From the NCBI RefSeq assembly GCF_004379255.2, contig NC_056051.1, forward strand, positions 10,517,968 through 10,581,967: a stretch of DNA of 64,000 nucleotides, read 5' to 3'. Positions within the stretch are counted from its first letter, which is position 1, and each line of letters opens with the position of its first letter. This DNA comes from Salvia splendens. Taxonomy: Eukaryota > Streptophyta > Magnoliopsida > Lamiales > Lamiaceae. The notes beneath the pieces are model-generated. The model was not told the origin of the DNA and did not search any database. It was given only the letters and a program-made list of their open reading frames with translations. Of this stretch, positions 61,910 through 64,000 are shown piece after piece. Position numbers and translations under genes: made by a program.

Positions 61910-64000
61910 CAGGAAGGGTGCGTACCCAAAGAGGCTGAAGGCCCTCCTTGGTAGTCAGTGCGGTGTTGCTCTTTGTTCGGGGCGACCTCCTCGGCATCGT
62001 CGGCCGAACTGTTGCCTCCTAACCTCTCGACCCCCATGTGCAACTCCATGGGGTCTTCGTCCGCATCCCCACAATTCTCAACATCAAATTCTCCGTTCGC
62101 CATGAGAGAGTAATATCGGTTAGTACTCATGTGGTTCTTTGCCGAGAAGAACCCACGCCCCCTTGTCATGGCATGGCGCGCGCCTCCTCTCGGATTCCCT
62201 CGACGAGCTGGTGAGACCGAGCGCCTCGCATTAGGGGAGCCCCACTCCACGTCCATGTTCCCACGTGGTGATGGTGGTTCGGAGGTGGGATGCAATGGGC
62301 TCCCCCGGTTCGGTGGGGACTTCCCAACCTCGGTCCCGGCCTTGAGCCCGGCATTTTGAGTTCCGGAGCTCGGTCCGCTCCCCAAAGCAGAGTCCGGCAT
62401 TCTAGAGTCCGGTCTTGAGCCCGGCAATTTCGAGTTCGGTCCCTCCCAGGAAGTACCACCGATATCCTCCCCATTTGTTTTGTTATTGTTTGGTCGATCA
62501 CCGGCCTTGCCTTGCTTCTTCCCATAACGTTTCCATTCATTGGAGCTGGGGGCATTCTTCCCCGTATCTTGCTTCCCCTTCTCGGTTTGTCTCTCGGGTT
62601 GTGACTGTTTAGGCGGGCCGTTATGGTAGTTTCTCTTTTGCGGCCGTTCCTTCTTGCCCGTCGCATAGCACACCTCACTTGCATGGCCGACGTGTTTACA
62701 TTCTTGACAATATGATGGTATCTTGTCCCATCGGACCCGCTGCACTGTTTCTCGCCCACCAAGGTCAAGGATTATCTCTTCGGTAGGCGGTTTTGTGATG
62801 TCTATCTCGACGCAAATTCGGGCAAATGACAGCCGAGTCTTGTTTGCCGTGGCTCGATCAATCTGTATTGGAGTGCCGAGAAGCTTGCCGATGGCGAATA
62901 AGGCGGATTGGTCGAAAAGATGAATGGGGAGGCCAATTAGGTTGCACCAAATTGCCGCAATGGGGGACTCGCAGTATGCATCAAAGTCCGGGGACCATTT
63001 GAAGACCCTCATCGGGTGACGGTCAATGAGCCATACGGGCGTACCCCTTGGGCCTCCAAGGATTCGGGCATAGTCCGCCAAGTCCTCGCATTGAATGAGA
63101 ATATGTTTAGCATTAATGTACTTCCAACTGAATCCACACCGGAGTTTAATATTATCGAGAGTCTTTTGGATTTGCAGTCCGGTAGGGATAGAGTGAGAGA
63201 ACTTACCCACAATGGCGTGTCCCATGCTCTCAGCAAGCTTTTGAGTTTCCGCTCCGGAGAAGTAGATGGCCGGGATGCCGTCGGACACTGAAGCGAATCC
63301 AATGTTCTGAAGCTTATCCGGCTCAAAGGCTTGAGGGCCGTTAGGGTCAGTCGAGCCTTTAAGCATGTCCGCCATCGTTTTCGGCCGGCCGGGGTGGCTT
63401 GAGGTGTCATCACCCCCGCCATGAAGCGTGTTACTCGCCGAGCCCGACGGAGTACCCTTAAGCAAGTCCGCCATCGATTTCGGCCACGCCGAGGTCCCCG
63501 GGGTAGCTTCTACCCCCCCATGTTGAGTAACTTCATTTGGCCCTTGTGTTGCGGCATTCGCCGAGGGCTTAGGTGTATTTCCTTTTCTCTTCGGGTTGTT
63601 GTGTTCGGCTTTTCCATTCTCGGTGTGGATCTTCTCGGCACCATCGTTTTCGTTGTGTACCCTTCTCGGCTTTTCCATTCTCGGCAGTTCGGCTTTTCCT
63701 TTCTCGGTGTGGACCTTCTCGGCCTCTTCATTCTCGGTGTGGATCTTCTCGGCATCATCCATTGGCGTGTCGTTGGGTGTTGGTGTTTCTCTTGTCAATA
63801 CGCCCATCTCGGCACTAGGCGTGGCCTTGTTCGTTGTCTCGATAATAAGCTTTTCTCGGTTGGCGTTAGGGTTCGCCTTAGGTCGCGGCTGGCCGAGCTC
63901 CACACAATAATGTTCCGGGCTGGCCTCAAACGTAGCTCGGATCTTGCTAGTTCGTCCTCGTTCGAGAGGGGGGAAGTCCTCAAGAGATGCCCCACTCCCA
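61906..64000 (-). CDS. LINE-A4 ORF1 (DUF4283-like, CCHC knuckle), 5' end outside the window
   Basis: Open for about 698 codons from the window edge to TAA 61906-61908; the frame continues past the first in-frame GTG at 63903, so the true start is beyond 64000. Order: SLEDFPPLERGRTSKIRATF (63995-63925), charged AEKIHTENGK repeats (63597-63755), two KSMADLLKG/KTMADMLKG strings (about 63480, 63375), DUF4283-like core 62750-63300 (GHAIVGKFSHSIPTG, WKYINAKHILIQCEDLADY, RVFKWSPDFDAYCESPIAA, GLPIHLFDQSALFAIG), knuckle CQECKHVGHASEVC (about 62665-62710), Asn/Gly/Ser-rich linker, RGGARHAMTRGRGFF, MSTNRYYSLMANGEF (about 62100-62140). Expected to coat element RNA and form the RNP. No stop or shift seen. 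Confidence 0.92.
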   Translation of the reverse strand, partial: GSGASLEDFPPLERGRTSKIRATFEASPEHYCVELGQPRPKANPNANREKLIIETTNKATPSAEMGVLTRETPTPNDTPMDDAEKIHTENEEAEKVHTEKGKAELPRMEKPRRVHNENDGAEKIHTENGKAEHNNPKRKGNTPKPSANAATQGPNEVTQHGGVEATPGTSAWPKSMADLLKGTPSGSASNTLHGGGDDTSSHPGRPKTMADMLKGSTDPNGPQAFEPDKLQNIGFASVSDGIPAIYFSGAETQKLAESMGHAIVGKFSHSIPTGLQIQKTLDNIKLRCGFSWKYINAKHILIQCEDLADYARILGGPRGTPVWLIDRHPMRVFKWSPDFDAYCESPIAAIWCNLIGLPIHLFDQSALFAIGKLLGTPIQIDRATANKTRLSFARICVEIDITKPPTEEIILDLGGRETVQRVRWDKIPSYCQECKHVGHASEVCYATGKKERPQKRNYHNGPPKQSQPERQTEKGKQDTGKNAPSSNEWKRYGKKQGKAGDRPNNNKTNGEDIGGTSWEGPNSKLPGSRPDSRMPDSALGSGPSSGTQNAGLKAGTEVGKSPPNRGSPLHPTSEPPSPRGNMDVEWGSPNARRSVSPARRGNPRGGARHAMTRGRGFFSAKNHMSTNRYYSLMANGEFDVENCGDADEDPMELHMGVERLGGNSSADDAEEVAPNKEQHRTDYQGGPSASLGTHPSC
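63597..63755 (-). repeat. In-frame tandem repeat in LINE-A4 ORF1
   Basis: Degenerate units of about 27-30 bp coding for AEKIHTEN/GK-like decapeptides (AEKIHTENEEAEKVHTEKGK and later AEKIHTENGKAE). About five units, interrupted by LPRMEKPRRVHNEND. Counterpart of 12820-13045 in A2 with a different unit order. Confidence 0.8.

Larger units (their letters stand above)
57492..64000 (-). mobile_element. LINE-A4, best-preserved LINE, 5' end outside the window
   Basis: Minus-strand family A LINE. Poly(T) 57492-57523 (32 nt), 3'UTR 57524-57745 with both hairpin features, complete ORF2, TAATG overlap, and ORF1 open to the window edge. It interrupts LINE-G after GGCCC. No stop or frameshift is found in 6.2 kb of coding sequence. 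Its 3' end is nearly identical to A1 and close to A5, so this subfamily was the recently active one here. The far end and TSD must lie beyond 64000. Confidence 0.95.

Noticed and set aside
63573..63910. Ser/Phe-rich plus-strand frames over the A4 ORF1 repeat
   Set aside because: Complement of the AEKIHTENGK array; no independent evidence of coding.

Overview
This window looks like a repeat-dense stretch of a plant nuclear genome, probably a eudicot and possibly an asterid. Nearly all of it is non-LTR retrotransposon DNA of the plant L1 type. ORF1 has a DUF4283-like domain plus a CCHC knuckle; ORF2 has endonuclease (EN), reverse transcriptase (RT), a zf-RVT-like Cys/His region and a C-terminal RNase H. 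The plant assignment rests on that ORF2 architecture, a relic of a plant pararetrovirus (Caulimoviridae), broken CC-NBS-LRR resistance-gene pieces of R1-like type (the basis of the asterid guess), and tRNA-derived SINEs. I see no intact host gene. Family letters (A to J) are my own labels.

Layout. 1-2890: 3' ends of two LINEs (A1, B) in tandem. 2891-6165: AT-rich caulimovirid relic on the minus strand, split by a 5'-truncated LINE (A5) with a perfect 17-bp target-site duplication (TSD). 6188-19113: two long plus-strand LINEs, C and A2, fused at 11638. 19114-20786: AT-rich non-LINE DNA with the N-terminal part of an NLR pseudogene, itself carrying a SINE. 20787-26625: degenerate minus-strand LINE E, head-to-head with plus-strand element D (26626-27808), which is cut by the poly(T) of minus-strand LINE A3 (27809-32675).

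32676-56164 is a rearranged amplicon. Four copies of LINE H (H1 and H2 minus, H3 and H4 plus) include a head-to-head inverted repeat centred at 41265/41266. They also include a direct duplication (41266-47503 versus 48591-54992) of a composite block: LINE H, a fragment of LINE I, the LRR end of an NLR, and an ORF1-only element J. Shared and private changes order the events. Loss of the RT YADD box is common to H3 and H4, so it precedes the direct duplication. A SINE in H4 only and a 35-bp deletion in I2 follow it. From 56165, plus-strand element G (same family as D) is cut by minus-strand LINE A4, which fills the window to 64000.

A4 is the best-preserved element: an uninterrupted 1386-codon ORF2 and an ORF1 open to the window edge, joined by a TAATG stop/start overlap. 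Recurrent RNA-level features are this overlap, a 3'UTR hairpin with compensatory changes between families, and a two-hairpin 3' terminus just before poly(A). Most other elements are frameshifted pseudogenes. Some indels lie in homopolymers in otherwise near-identical copies, so assembly or read error cannot be excluded, particularly for H2 and A2.
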